Assembly: GCF_011064595.1 (NCBI RefSeq)
Contig: NZ_JAALJI010000015.1
Location: 62,001 to 126,000 of the forward strand
Direction: 5' to 3'
DNA from: Paludisphaera soli
GTDB lineage: Bacteria > Planctomycetota > Planctomycetia > Isosphaerales > Isosphaeraceae
Length of the DNA: 64,000 nucleotides
Part shown: in pieces, positions 50,930 through 60,550 of the stretch
How the letters are laid out: each line of letters starts with the position of its first letter
Numbering within the stretch: the stretch's first letter is position 1
The notes under the pieces: generated by a model
Told to the model about the DNA's origin: nothing
What the model saw: the letters and a program-made list of their open reading frames with translations, nothing else
Database searches by the model: none
Made by a program: the position numbers and the translations under genes

Positions 50930-51382
50930 ATGGTCGACGAATCGTCGCGCCGTCTGCCCACGCACCGGCCCGGTCGGAAAATCCGCCTGGCCGATGGACG
51001 GCCCTGGTTCGTCCCGGCTCCGCCGACGTCGAACGAGCCGCACGACCTGAGGGCGGGCCCCGAGTACGACCAGCTGCTCGACGCCGCCTGCGAGGCGGAT
51101 TCCGAGGCCGAACGCTTCCTGGCGGAACTGGCCCTCGTCCTGTTCCTCCTGGGCCGCAACTACGACCTCGGGCCCTCGGATTATCAGCAGTTGCTCAGCT
51201 TCCCCCCCGACTCGCCGGCCCTCCTCGAATGGCGGGCCGAACTGGGGGAACTCGTGCGCGAACACCTCCGAGCGCGCGGGGGGCCGTCGGGCCCTGCGCC
51301 CGCATCGACGGCCGAGCCCCTCTCCCAGGGGTGGCTCACCCGACTCCTCGCCCGGTTCTGGCTCTCGCCCACGGATCGGTGA
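50930..51382 (+). CDS. Hypothetical protein
   Basis: A 150-aa protein, start set at MVDESSRRLP because the upstream 36 residues lack coherent sequence. KIRLADGRPWFVPAPPTSNE followed by the helical core AERFLAELALVLFLLGRNYD and LGPSDYQQLLSFPPDSPALL is the pattern of a small planctomycete hypothetical family I have seen before. Function unknown. Confidence 0.6.
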   Translation: MVDESSRRLPTHRPGRKIRLADGRPWFVPAPPTSNEPHDLRAGPEYDQLLDAACEADSEAERFLAELALVLFLLGRNYDLGPSDYQQLLSFPPDSPALLEWRAELGELVREHLRARGGPSGPAPASTAEPLSQGWLTRLLARFWLSPTDR

Positions 51383-51652
51383 AGCCCGGGATCGCGGCGG
51401 CGTCCCAGGCCCGCAGGGCTTATGCGGGTGTAGTTCCCGAGTCCAGAGATCCGAGGTTCCAGCCTCGGCGAAGCCTGGGCGCGGCCCCACGCGGACCGCG
51501 ACCGTGGGGCGGCCGGCCCGGCCGCCCTCAGGGGAGTGGCCTTGAAACTGCCTCACTGATCGAACAACCCTCAGAAACCACGGAATCGGGAGCTATCCCT
51601 AGTCCACCAGGGTGAGCTGGTGCTTCAACCTGCGTGGGTCCACGACCGACTA
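51383..51652. other. Gene-free interval with a possible tRNA-Gly fragment
   Basis: No gene is seen. GCGGGTGTAGTT near 51424 matches the first bases of many tRNA-Gly genes and GAGGTTCCAGCCTC follows, but the arms do not fold as a tRNA. At most this is a remnant. Confidence 0.3.
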
Positions 51653-53053
51653 GGGTCACTTGGCTCGCCAGTGGCCATAATCCCGCATTTCGTGGGACCG
51701 GGGCGCACGAGCAGGCCCCCGAGCCGCCGTGGCGATGGCGACGCTCGCGATGCCGCCGTCGGCGGGCCGCCCGCTCGCCGCCCCATCCGAAAGGCGTGGG
51801 CGACGCGTCCCAATGCCGTGCGGCCGCTTCGTACCAGGCGATGATCCGGGCCGCGTCGGCCGGGTGCTGGCCGTCCAACGCCCGCCGCTTGAGGATCCGC
51901 TGGAGGTCCTCGGCCATGTTCAGCCACGAGCCGCCGACCGGCGTGTACAGCGGCATGATCCCGTGCGCGAACAGCCAGCAGACGAGCTCCGGCGTCTTGT
52001 GGCCGGCCAGGTCGTCCAGCACCAGCAGCATCCGCAGCGGCGGCAATTCGGCGAGCAGGGTCGGCTTGATCGAGAGGCCCTCCTGCCACCGCTCCCAGGC
52101 CGGACGCCGCCCGGCGGCGGGCTCGGCCGGCGGGCCGGGCATCGCGGCCAGGATCGCGGCCAGCTCGCGCCTGAGCCAGGGGTGCAGCACCGCGTTGGGG
52201 CAGCACGTCACGCCGTTGACGCGGGCGTGGCCGTCGGCCGGGCGGAACAGCGTCAGGGCCTTGGCCGTGCCGTCGCGCAGGTACTCGTGGGGCTGGCGAG
52301 ACGGCCGGCCCTCGGGCCGCCACGACTGCCCGGCGTAGGGGATCGTCTGGTAGGGGCCGGCCTGGTCGGCGCACCACACCGCCAGGCCCATCGCCTCGCC
52401 CGCGAGGTAGGCCGCCTCGATCAGCTTTTTTTGGGCTCGGCGTCCGGGTCGGCGACGACCACGGCGCCCGCCTTGCGCCGCCGCAGCGCGTTGCCGGCGG
52501 GGCACCAGGTCCGGGTACGCTGGCAGCCGGCCCCGGACTCGCGCAACACCAGCCGGATCGTATACGTGGAGACCTTCGGCAGCCCGTCGGGGGCGGCGCG
52601 GAGCGTCCGCTGCAAGGTCGAGAGCGACCAGGTCGCGGTGCCGTCGGCCTCGGGCGTCGGCGTGCGGGCCGCCTCGGCGGCGATCCGCGTCCGCTCCGGC
52701 GGGCCGTAGGTCGGCCGTCGGCCGCCGCCGTGGCGGGGCTTCAACGCCTCCAGCCCCTCGGCGTTGAAGCGGGCGACGAGGTGGGAGACGGCGTCGCCGG
52801 AGCGGCGGCCGACCGAGCGGGCGGCGTCCTGGTAGTCGTCGCCGCGGGCGACGGCCGGCAGGATCTTGGCCCGGATGACCTCCGCCGCCGGCGCGGAATG
52901 CGACCGGCCGAGCTGGACCAGTTCCTGCCGCTCCGGCTCGGTCAGCTCGCGAGCGGGTCCTGCTTGCGACGCGACATGGCGGCCTCCGTGGTGCGAGAGG
53001 CCGCCGATCCTACCATGGCCCGCAGTTATGGCTACGCCAAAGCCAATTGACCC
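51653..53053 (-). mobile_element. IS630-family element, damaged
   Basis: About 1.4 kb. Imperfect inverted ends, GGTCACTTGGCT...GCCATAA at 51654-51680 and the matching GGTCAATTGGCT...GCCATAA on the other strand at about 53026-53052, enclose a leftward transposase. The TA at 51651-51652 is the likely target. The transposase is split among three frames, so the copy looks inactive unless frameshifts are programmed. Confidence 0.75.
51655..52977 (-). pseudogene. IS630-family transposase, split frames
   Basis: Three pieces. ATG 52977 gives [11 protein letters not shown] then TGA; one base later the frame continues [20 protein letters not shown], running into the N-terminal HTH part, which ends EPKKS at about 52421. 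At the seven-A run (52426-52432, minus strand) a -1 shift joins the catalytic part, with Asp in [12 protein letters not shown], Asp in [12 protein letters not shown] and Glu in [16 protein letters not shown]. The A7 shift is like programmed frameshifts of IS630 relatives; the N-terminal break looks like damage. The C-terminus also runs past the IS end without a stop. Confidence 0.7.
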
Positions 53054-53057
53054 ACTA

Positions 53058-54118
53058 AGCGGGTGGACATGGTCTTCCTATAATTCGGCATGATCCGCAC
53101 CATGCTCGACGACGACACCCGCGACCAACTCCGGGCGATACGACGGACCGACCTGCCGGCCAAGGCCCGCGACCGCATCGAGATGGTCATCCTCTCCGAC
53201 GCCGGCTGGCCGGCGCCGAGGATCGCCCGGCACCTCGGCCGCCACCCGCAGACCGTCCGCGACCTGCTCCGCTCCTTCAACGCCCGCGGCGCGGCGGCCC
53301 TGCGGCCCTTCCCCAGCGGCCCGGACCCCGACGCCGAGCGGGCCGACCGGGTCGAGGCCGCCCTGCGCGAGCTGCTGGCCAAGCGGCGCACCTGGACCAG
53401 CCGGCAGCTGGCCGAGGCGCTGGCCGGCCGCGGCGTCGGCCTGGGGTCGAGGCAGGTCCGCCGCCACCTCAGGCGCATGGGCGCCCGCTACCGCCGCACC
53501 GGCTCGACGCTGCGGCACGAGCAGGACCCCGAGAAGGCCGAGCGGGCCGGCGGGGTGCTGGCCAACCTGAAGGCGAGGGCCGCCGCCGGGCGGCTGAAGC
53601 TCTACTACCTCGACGAGTGCGGCTTCGCCCCCACGCTGCCGACGGCCTGCAGCTGGGCCCTGCCCGGCGACGGGAAGCTGGTGGAGTACGAGGCGCCGCA
53701 GGGGCGGCGGGTCAACGCGATCGCCGCCTACCGGCCCTACGGCCCGGCCCCGCGGCTGGTCGCCTTCACCGCCGAGCGGACCTGGGACGCCCACGACCTG
53801 CTCGGCTTCCTGGGGGCCTTGCCGCCGGCCAAGGTGCCGCGGGTCGTGGTGCTCGACAACGCCGGCCTGCACACCGGCCGAGTCGTCCGGTCGGCGCGGG
53901 CGGGCCTGACCCGGCGCGTCATCCACCTGTACTACCTGCCGCCGTACAGCCCCGAGCTGAACGAGGTCGAGCCGGTATCCCGGCAGGTCAAGTACCAGGA
54001 GATGCCGCGGTGCAGCTACACCAGCCGACTCGGACCACGCGAGGCGGTCGAGGCGGCCTTTGACGGCTACGGTCGGAGCTTGCCTCGTAAAAGTCCGGGA
54101 AGACTACGTCCGGCCGCT
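53058..54118 (+). mobile_element. IS630-family element, intact
   Basis: A 1061-bp element between duplicated TA (53056-53057 and 54119-54120). The imperfect inverted ends are AGCGGGTGGACATGGTCTTCC on the left, opposite AGCGGCCGGACGTAGTCTTCC on the other strand at the right. It contains one open transposase gene whose stop codon uses the flanking TA. It sits in the TA just beyond the neighbouring damaged element. Confidence 0.85.
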
Positions 54119-54121
54119 TAG
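53090..54121 (+). CDS. IS630-family transposase
   Basis: A 343-aa DDE transposase in one frame. The N-terminal helix-turn-helix is APRIARHLGRHPQTVRDLLR, followed by a second DNA-binding part (RTWTSRQLAEALAGRGVGLG). Catalytic residues: Asp in LKLYYLDECGFAP, Asp in VVVLDNAGLHTG and Glu in YLPPYSPELNEVEPV. It differs in sequence from the adjacent split copy, so the two are separate arrivals and not a tandem duplication. Confidence 0.92.
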   Translation: MIRTMLDDDTRDQLRAIRRTDLPAKARDRIEMVILSDAGWPAPRIARHLGRHPQTVRDLLRSFNARGAAALRPFPSGPDPDAERADRVEAALRELLAKRRTWTSRQLAEALAGRGVGLGSRQVRRHLRRMGARYRRTGSTLRHEQDPEKAERAGGVLANLKARAAAGRLKLYYLDECGFAPTLPTACSWALPGDGKLVEYEAPQGRRVNAIAAYRPYGPAPRLVAFTAERTWDAHDLLGFLGALPPAKVPRVVVLDNAGLHTGRVVRSARAGLTRRVIHLYYLPPYSPELNEVEPVSRQVKYQEMPRCSYTSRLGPREAVEAAFDGYGRSLPRKSPGRLRPAA

Positions 54122-54384
54122 TAGGCCCTGGCGGCGAGGCAAGGCACCTCGCCGGTCGTCCTACCTGTCGACCGCGGCCGCCTCGAAGGCGTCGACCTCG
54201 AGCCGGAGGAAGACCCCGCGCATCGCCCCGAAGGAGGGTCGGCGTCGACTCCGAAGGTTGACATCGCCGCGATGATCAATTACACATCAGGTGTGTGAAG
54301 ATGGTTCGACGAGGCCGAAAACATGCCGATTCGGCCCGCCGTCCCGTCGCAGGGATCCATGGTAGGCAAGGAGGCGGGATTTCC
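54122..54384. other. Gene-free interval upstream of the NusG paralogue
   Basis: No gene. A lower-GC stretch (GATGATCAATTACACATCAG near 54269-54288) is the likely promoter zone for the next gene; no consensus hexamer pair was found. Confidence 0.35.
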
Positions 54385-54987
54385 ATGACGATCCTCGCCG
54401 CCGAGGCCGATTTCCATCCAGAGACCTTGTGGGATGAATCTCCCCCGGCCTCGCCCGACTCTCCCGAGGTTCGCTGGTGCTGCCTGCACACCAAGCCTCG
54501 CCAGGAGAAGGCCGTCGCCCGCGAACTGCGGCAGGCGGGGTTGAGCTTCTACTTGCCGCAGATCCTTCACGAGAGCCACACTCCCCAGGGCCGGGCGATC
54601 CGCTCGCTCATCCCGCTCTTCCCGGGTTACGTCTTCCTGAAAGGAGACCAGAACGACCGGGTGACGGCGAATCGCCGCAATCGCCTGGTCGGGGTGCTGG
54701 AGGTCTTCGACCAGGAGGCCCTGAGGCAGGACCTGCAACGCATCCACGCGATGCTGCGCTCGGGGCTCCCCCTGGCCGCCGAGCCCCACGTCCAGCCCGG
54801 CATGTGCGTGCGGATCAAGTCCGGGCCGCTCGCCGGCATCGAGGGGCTCGTCGTCCGGCGAGGGGGCGGCGACCACTTCGTCGCCATCGTCCGGTTCCTC
54901 TCGCGAGGCACCAGCGTCCAACTCCAGGACTGGCAGGTGGAGCCGATCTCGCAGAGAGGGACGTCGCGAGAGGCCTTCACTTGCTGA
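54385..54987 (+). CDS. NusG-like transcription antitermination factor (RfaH/UpxY-type paralogue)
   Basis: A 200-aa NusG-family protein from ATG 54385 after AAGGAGG. The NGN domain has RWCCLHTKPRQEKAVARELR, FYLPQILHESHTP and LIPLFPGYVFLKGD. The C-terminal KOW domain has VQPGMCVRIKSGPLAGIEGL followed by VVRRGGGDHFVAIVRFLSRG. Specialised NusG paralogues next to polysaccharide operons (RfaH, UpxY, LoaP) let polymerase read through those long operons. The exosortase/EPS genes 2.3 kb downstream are the likely client. It converges on the FHA gene with an 11-bp overlap. Confidence 0.88.
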   Translation: MTILAAEADFHPETLWDESPPASPDSPEVRWCCLHTKPRQEKAVARELRQAGLSFYLPQILHESHTPQGRAIRSLIPLFPGYVFLKGDQNDRVTANRRNRLVGVLEVFDQEALRQDLQRIHAMLRSGLPLAAEPHVQPGMCVRIKSGPLAGIEGLVVRRGGGDHFVAIVRFLSRGTSVQLQDWQVEPISQRGTSREAFTC

Positions 54988-56446
54988 ACTGGCCGATGAT
55001 TCGTCGCCAGTAGCCCTGACGCTCTCGCTGCAGGCTCGCGATCCGTTCGGTCAGCAATCCGTGGGCGACCATGGGGTCCGCGAACCCCGCCGGCCCCTCG
55101 CCCTCCCCCGTCCGGGAGGATTCGCGAGGGGCGTCCGGCCTCGGCTCCGCCCCCTCCCGCCCCGGCGTCCCGCCCGACCGAGGAGGTGCCTTCGGGCTCC
55201 GCGATTCGGCCGAGGGCGGCGGCGCGCCGTTCCGCGGGAGGTCCGCCTCTCCGGCCGCGAGGCCCCGACTCTCCGACTCGTCAGCGGCCCGCCGGTCCGC
55301 CCGATCGTCCCCGGCGAGTTGCTCCTGGAGCGTGCTCAGCTCGCGGGTGAGCTGCTCGACCCGGTCCAGCTCGACCCGGACCGTGGCCAGGTGCTCCTTG
55401 TGCATCGCGACGAACATCTGGACCATCAGGATCATGTCGTTGTGGAACGACTCCATCAGCTGCATCTGCTGCTGCCAGATCGCCGGCGGCATCGGGCCGG
55501 CCTCCGAGGGGGGCGGCCAGGCGAGGGCCGAGACGCCGCCGAGGATCGACGGGGCCCCCACGGCGGGCCTGGAGGGCAGCAGCGGGCCCGGGGTCGCCTT
55601 CGGCCGTAAGGCCAGGTCGCGGCCTCCGGTCCGCCCCGAACGACCCCGCGAGCCCCCCCCGGGGGCGTCGACCGACGCCCCCGCCGCGAGCGGGACGTCG
55701 CGACGGCTCAGGCCGCCGCCCCCGTCCGGGCAGCGGACGATGAAGGAGAAACGGCCGATCCGGACCACGTCGCCGTCCTCGAGCCACGCCCACCGGACGG
55801 GCTCCCCGCCGACGATCACGCCCTCGCGGGAACCGAGGTCCACCGCCCAGGTGCCCAGCGGGGTCCGCAGCAGGACGGCGTGCAGCCTGGAGACGCTGTC
55901 GTCCGAGAGCGCCAGGTGGCAGCCCTCGGAACGGCCGATCAGGGTCGCGCGGGCCGGCAGCCGCCAGGGCTCGTCGCCCCCGGGCGTCTTGATCGGCCAC
56001 TCCAGCGCGACCGTCGGCAGCCCCGAAGATTCGTCGGGGTCGGTGGGCGGCGCGGGAGATCCCCCGGACGAAGCCTCGATGGGAGCCTCGTCGACGACGA
56101 CCCTGCGGATCTCCGCATCGCCGACCTCGAGCGGCTCGTCGGCCGCCAGCCACCCGCGATCGACGCGGCCGCGACCGCCCGGCCAGATCAACCCGGTCCG
56201 ACTCCCCAGGTCGAGCACGAACAGGCGACCGTCCAGGACCTGGAAGTAGGCGTGCGACCGGCTGACCCGCGGATCGTCCAGGACGAGGTCGCAGCGCGGA
56301 TCCCGCCCCGCCAGCACGAAAGGTCGGTCGAATTCATGGATCTCCGAACCGTCCCCCGAAGCCCGCCGACGGTCCCGACGCGCAAGGACGAGAGGCCCGT
56401 CGAGGCCGCATGCCCGGCGAAACAAGTCGAGCGGAGACTCATTCAT
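54977..56446 (-). CDS. Two-FHA-domain protein
   Basis: A 489-aa cytoplasmic protein from MNESPLDLF. FHA domain 1 (about 45-110) has FVLAGRDPRCDLVLDDPRVS and SRSHAYFQVLDGRLFVLDLG with SRTG. FHA domain 2 (about 165-240) has ATLIGRSEGCHLALSDDSVS, SRLHAVLL and GSREGVIV. FHA domains bind phosphothreonine. A Gly/Pro-rich linker leads to a coiled coil (HLATVRVELDRVEQLTRELS) and a helical end. It may read Ser/Thr-kinase signals for the adjacent EPS locus, but no kinase is near. The gene lies on the opposite strand to the EPS genes. Confidence 0.85.
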   Translation of the reverse strand: MNESPLDLFRRACGLDGPLVLARRDRRRASGDGSEIHEFDRPFVLAGRDPRCDLVLDDPRVSRSHAYFQVLDGRLFVLDLGSRTGLIWPGGRGRVDRGWLAADEPLEVGDAEIRRVVVDEAPIEASSGGSPAPPTDPDESSGLPTVALEWPIKTPGGDEPWRLPARATLIGRSEGCHLALSDDSVSRLHAVLLRTPLGTWAVDLGSREGVIVGGEPVRWAWLEDGDVVRIGRFSFIVRCPDGGGGLSRRDVPLAAGASVDAPGGGSRGRSGRTGGRDLALRPKATPGPLLPSRPAVGAPSILGGVSALAWPPPSEAGPMPPAIWQQQMQLMESFHNDMILMVQMFVAMHKEHLATVRVELDRVEQLTRELSTLQEQLAGDDRADRRAADESESRGLAAGEADLPRNGAPPPSAESRSPKAPPRSGGTPGREGAEPRPDAPRESSRTGEGEGPAGFADPMVAHGLLTERIASLQRERQGYWRRIIGQFSK

Positions 56447-57246
56447 GACGTCCGTCGATTCCGAAGCGGCGCGGCGGCGGCGTCCCCGGTTCGGCCTCGC
56501 TGGCCTCTCGGACCGGATCAGTCCGTCTCCATTCGATCGTCCGGGTCGCCCGTTTTCAAGAACCCACGAACGTTGCCGCCCTGACGGCACCGCGGCCTCC
56601 GCATCGCGAGGCCGTCCTTCGAATGTCTTCATGTGGCCCGGCGTCGACGCGTATTGCCGACACGAGGCCAGTTCCGCACACGTCGATGATGCAGAAAATC
56701 ACCGTATGGAGCTTTTTTATTCTGGCCTATTCCAAGCGCATTGGCATCCACCCCGGCGGTCGGAAGCCGTCGACGTCCTAGCGCCATAACCGCGTCCCGC
56801 AGGTGCAGGAGGCCGCGAATCGGCCATAGAACCGCGTTTGCCAGTCCGCAATCAATTCGACGCGCCATCGTGATGATATAAGCCGATTTCGAGGATCCGC
56901 CTACTTATCCTTGGTTCCTTTTGAATCATTGTAAACCGGTTCTTGACAGCGCCGACCAGGCCTCGCAAGAATGACCAAAAGACTCGATCGAGGGGATCAG
57001 TCTTGGCTGAATGCACCCCTCGTCTCAGAGAGGTCGTGCTGAGAAATTCGTCGATTTCGCTCGCAGGGTTGTCCATTGCAACCCAAGGGGACGAAGTCCA
57101 ACCTTTTTCGGCCCTCGCCGATCGCGGGCCCCCTCTCAACGACCGATCAGCCGGAGCCGCGCATCGGTGCCTCGACGCTTCAGGGCGAGCCTCATGAACC
57201 GCGATTCCGGATCCTGATCCCCCGACCTATTCGTGGAACGACGAAG
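56447..57246. other. 0.8-kb gene-free region, probable EPS operon control region
   Basis: No convincing gene. GC is lower around 56690-56950. TTGACA at 56943-56948 with AAGAAT 18 bp on is a weak promoter candidate. The region separates the divergent FHA gene from the exosortase gene, and it would be where a NusG paralogue is loaded; no known recruiting motif is recognised. Confidence 0.4.
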
Positions 57247-58149
57247 ATGCAACCAAAGAGATCACCCCTGGCGACGGCGCCATGGCTTCTTCTCCTGCTC
57301 TGCGTCTTCTGGGCGCTCTGGCCGTCGTTGACGACCATGGCCGACCGGTGGGCCCGGGATCCGCGCTACGCCCACGGCTACCTGGTCCCGCTCTTTTCGC
57401 TCGGCCTCCTCTGGAGCCGGCGCTCGGAGTTCGCGGACGACTCGCTCCGACCGAGCGCGTGGGGGATGGTCCCGATCGCCCTCGGGGCGGGTCTTCAGCT
57501 CGTGGGTGGCTTCCTGCTCGTCAACTCGGTCGAGGGAGGCGCGCTGATCCTCTACCTGACGGGGGTGGTGCTGCTCCTGGCGGGGGGGAAGGCGTTGCGA
57601 CGGGCCTGGCCGGCGATCGCCTTCCTCGCGTTCATGATCCCCCTGCCCTGGACGATCGAGAACGCGATGGGCGGGCCGCTCCAGGCCGTCGCCACCCGCT
57701 CCAGCACCTTCGCGCTGCAGACGCTCGGGTTCCCGGCCTTCGCCGAGGGGAACGTGATCCAGCTCGAACGCGGCCGGATCGGGGTCGTCGAGGCGTGCAG
57801 CGGCCTGAGCATGCTGATCACGTTCGTCGCGCTCTCGACGGCCGCCGCGATGGTCGTCCGCCGGCCGATGCTCGACAGGGTCATCCTGGTGGCCAGTTCC
57901 ATCCCGGTCGCCCTGGCGGCGAACATCGCGCGGATCACGCTCACCGGCGTGCTCCACGAGACTGTGGGAGAGGAGGCGGCCGGCCACTTCTACCACGACC
58001 TGGCGGGCTGGCTCATGATCCCCTTCGCGCTGGCCCTTTACTGGCTGGAACTCAAGCTGCTCGCCCGAATCCTGATCGAGGTCGACGAGGCTCCGCTTCT
58101 GGTGGGGCTCATGCCGGCGTCCCCGGCCCCGGCCCCGGCCGAGGCCTAA
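57247..58149 (+). CDS. Exosortase (EpsH-type membrane transpeptidase/protease)
   Basis: A 300-aa integral membrane protein with about eight helices. Catalytic residues match the exosortase/archaeosortase family: Cys184 in VVEACSGLSML, Arg229 in ANIARITLTG and His250 in FYHDLAGW. The family processes PEP-CTERM-type proteins for the outer surface and is usually encoded with exopolysaccharide genes, as here. The start at MQPKRS follows a weak ribosome-binding site. No PEP-CTERM substrate gene is visible in this window. Confidence 0.9.
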   Translation: MQPKRSPLATAPWLLLLLCVFWALWPSLTTMADRWARDPRYAHGYLVPLFSLGLLWSRRSEFADDSLRPSAWGMVPIALGAGLQLVGGFLLVNSVEGGALILYLTGVVLLLAGGKALRRAWPAIAFLAFMIPLPWTIENAMGGPLQAVATRSSTFALQTLGFPAFAEGNVIQLERGRIGVVEACSGLSMLITFVALSTAAAMVVRRPMLDRVILVASSIPVALAANIARITLTGVLHETVGEEAAGHFYHDLAGWLMIPFALALYWLELKLLARILIEVDEAPLLVGLMPASPAPAPAEA

Positions 58150-58227
58150 GCCTACGCCACGCGTCCGGCGATCGAGTCGGGCGCCCTGGTTCGGATCAGC
58201 CGCATCCCTTTCGCCCGGTGCATCGCC

Positions 58228-60528
58228 ATGCAGTTAGAAAACTCATCGGTCCACCAGAACCCCGTCCCCGTGCCGACGTCGCTCCTGGCGAACGGGGCGG
58301 CGAGGCCGGAGCTGGTCGTCGCCGCGCGAGGCTCGCTGCTGGCGACGAAGACGACGTCGGCCCCGGGCCCGGCCGAGCTGCTGCGAGCCCTGCGGCGGCG
58401 ACTGACCCTGGCGCTGGGGCTCGCCGTCCTCGCGGCCTCCATCGCCGGGCCGGCCGCCTGGTTCCTGGTCCCCCGGGCGAAGTTCCGGGCCCAGGCCGTC
58501 TTGCAGGTCGTGGCGCAATCCCCCCAGATCCTCTTCAAGGTGATCGAGTCGCAGGGCAACGGCGGCGAGGAGTACAAGCGATATCAGAAGACCCAGGTCA
58601 ACCTCGTGAAGAGCCGCCTCGTCCTCAACGCGGCGCTGCAGCAGGAGGGGGTGGCCCGATACAAGATGATCCGCCTGGAGGCCGATCCCATCAAGTTCCT
58701 CCAGGAAAAGCTGGAGGTCGGCTTCGTGGGCGAGTCCGAGCTGATGGAGATCGCGCTCAGCGGCGAGGACCCCCAGGAGCTGGCCGGCCTCGTCAACGCG
58801 GTCAAGCGGGCCTACCTCGACGAGGTGGTCGATTTCGAGCTCAAGGGCCGCACTTCGCGCTATGAACAGCTGACGAAGCTGAGCAAGGAATACACCGAGC
58901 TGTCGAAGGGGAGGCGGGAGGCGCTCCGCAAGCTCGCCGAAACCGTCGGGTCCGACGACCGCGGGACCCTGGCGATGAAGCAGCAATACGCCCTCGACAA
59001 CATGGCTTCGATCCGCAAGGAACTGCTGGACGTCCAGTCCAAGAGACGCAGGCTGGAGGCCCAGCGGAAGGCGAACCGGCCCGAGGCCCTCGGCCTGGAG
59101 CCCGACGTCGCCGAGGTCTCGAGCCGCGACCTGGACCGCCTGATCGACGAGGACCCCGAGGTGGCCGCCCTGACGAACCAGGTCGCGGAGCTCCAGCAGA
59201 GGCTCTCCGTCCAGACCGTGCACACGCGGCAGATCGCCCGCAAGCCGGCCGGGGAGCCCCTGATCAAGGCCCTGCGGGCCCAGGTGGACGCGGCCCGGAG
59301 GGAGCTGGCGAGGCTGCGGGCCGCGGTCCGCCCCGAGGCGTTGCGGAGGCTGCAGACGCCGGGGGCGGGGGACGCCCCCGCCTCGTCGGAGGGCGAGGTC
59401 GACCGGGAACTGGCGGCGCTCACGCTCCTCGAGGAGCAGTTGGAGGGGGAGATCGGGAGGCTGTCCGAGGGGAATCAGACGCTCACCGTCCAGACCCTCG
59501 ACCTCCAGGACAAGCAGGACGAACTCTCCAAGCTCCAGGAGGCCTCCGGCCGGATCGGTTCGGAGGTGGAGGCCCTCAAGGTCGAGCTCAAGGCGCCGTC
59601 GCGGATCCGCAAGCTGGAAGACGCCGAGGTGCCCCGCACGCGGGACGAGACGAAGCGGTTCATGATGATCGGCCTGATCACGCTGGGTTCGTTCTTCGGG
59701 TCGATCCTCGGGATCGCCTTCCTGGAGATGCGGACGCTCAAGGTCGACAGCATGGACGACGTCAGCGGCGGCCTGGGCCTGCGGATCGTCGGCTCGCTCC
59801 CCGTGCTGCCGTCGAGGGTGCGGAGCGGGCGGGCCCTGGCGAGGAATCCGAAGGACCGCCTCTGGCAAAACCTGCTCCTCGAGTCGATCGACGCGATCCG
59901 GACCATGCTCGTGCACGCGGCCCGGTCCGCCTCGCACCGCGTGGTCATGATCACCAGCGCCGAGGCCGGCGAGGGCAAGACGTCGCTGGCGAGCCACCTG
60001 GCGACCAGCCTGGCTCGCTGCGGCCACGCGACCCTGCTGATCGACGCCGACCTCCGCAACCCGTCGATCCACAAGCTCTTCGACCTCCCCCCGGGGCCCG
60101 GGCTCGGCGAGGTGCTCCGGGGCGAGGCCGCCGCCGAGGACGTGATCGCGGCCACCGCGATCGAGGACCTCAAGGTGATGACGGCCGGCGGCTGCGACGA
60201 GCGGCTGCTCAGGATCCTGGCGCGCGGCGACCTCGGCGAGGTCTTCGCCGCCCTGAAGGGGCGGTTCGACTTCGTGATCGTCGACTCGTCGCCGATCCTG
60301 CCCGTCGCCGACGCCTTGATCGTCGCCCAGCAGGCCGACGCGGTCCTCCTCTCGATCTTCCAGGAGCGGAGCCGGAAGGCCAAGGTCCTCTCGGCCCTCC
60401 AGCGCCTCGACGCGCTGGGCGTCGAGGTCCTCGGGGCGGTCGTGATGGGGGGCGCGGAGAGCCTGTACGGGAACGACTACTACCGGGACGCGTGGGCCAC
60501 GGCCGAGCCCTCTTCGACGAATTCCTGA
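58228..60528 (+). CDS. Polysaccharide chain-length regulator fused to BY-kinase (Wzz-Wzc type)
   Basis: A 766-aa inner-membrane protein. The N-terminal membrane helix (about 58-80) leads to a Wzz-like periplasmic domain and a long coiled coil (about 215-470), then a second helix (about 480-500). The cytoplasmic ATPase has Walker A AEAGEGKTSLASHL (near 580), A' LLIDADLRNPSIHKLFDLP and B FDFVIVDSSPILPVADA. These proteins control export length of exopolysaccharide. The C-terminus has only a YY pair in place of a full tyrosine cluster, so autophosphorylation may be limited. Confidence 0.92.
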   Translation: MQLENSSVHQNPVPVPTSLLANGAARPELVVAARGSLLATKTTSAPGPAELLRALRRRLTLALGLAVLAASIAGPAAWFLVPRAKFRAQAVLQVVAQSPQILFKVIESQGNGGEEYKRYQKTQVNLVKSRLVLNAALQQEGVARYKMIRLEADPIKFLQEKLEVGFVGESELMEIALSGEDPQELAGLVNAVKRAYLDEVVDFELKGRTSRYEQLTKLSKEYTELSKGRREALRKLAETVGSDDRGTLAMKQQYALDNMASIRKELLDVQSKRRRLEAQRKANRPEALGLEPDVAEVSSRDLDRLIDEDPEVAALTNQVAELQQRLSVQTVHTRQIARKPAGEPLIKALRAQVDAARRELARLRAAVRPEALRRLQTPGAGDAPASSEGEVDRELAALTLLEEQLEGEIGRLSEGNQTLTVQTLDLQDKQDELSKLQEASGRIGSEVEALKVELKAPSRIRKLEDAEVPRTRDETKRFMMIGLITLGSFFGSILGIAFLEMRTLKVDSMDDVSGGLGLRIVGSLPVLPSRVRSGRALARNPKDRLWQNLLLESIDAIRTMLVHAARSASHRVVMITSAEAGEGKTSLASHLATSLARCGHATLLIDADLRNPSIHKLFDLPPGPGLGEVLRGEAAAEDVIAATAIEDLKVMTAGGCDERLLRILARGDLGEVFAALKGRFDFVIVDSSPILPVADALIVAQQADAVLLSIFQERSRKAKVLSALQRLDALGVEVLGAVVMGGAESLYGNDYYRDAWATAEPSSTNS

Positions 60529-60550
60529 ACATCGCCGGGACACTTCGACC

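Noticed and set aside
51424-51480. Possible tRNA-Gly gene
   Set aside because: Only the first dozen bases and a T-arm-like stretch match; no anticodon arm or pairing acceptor stem.
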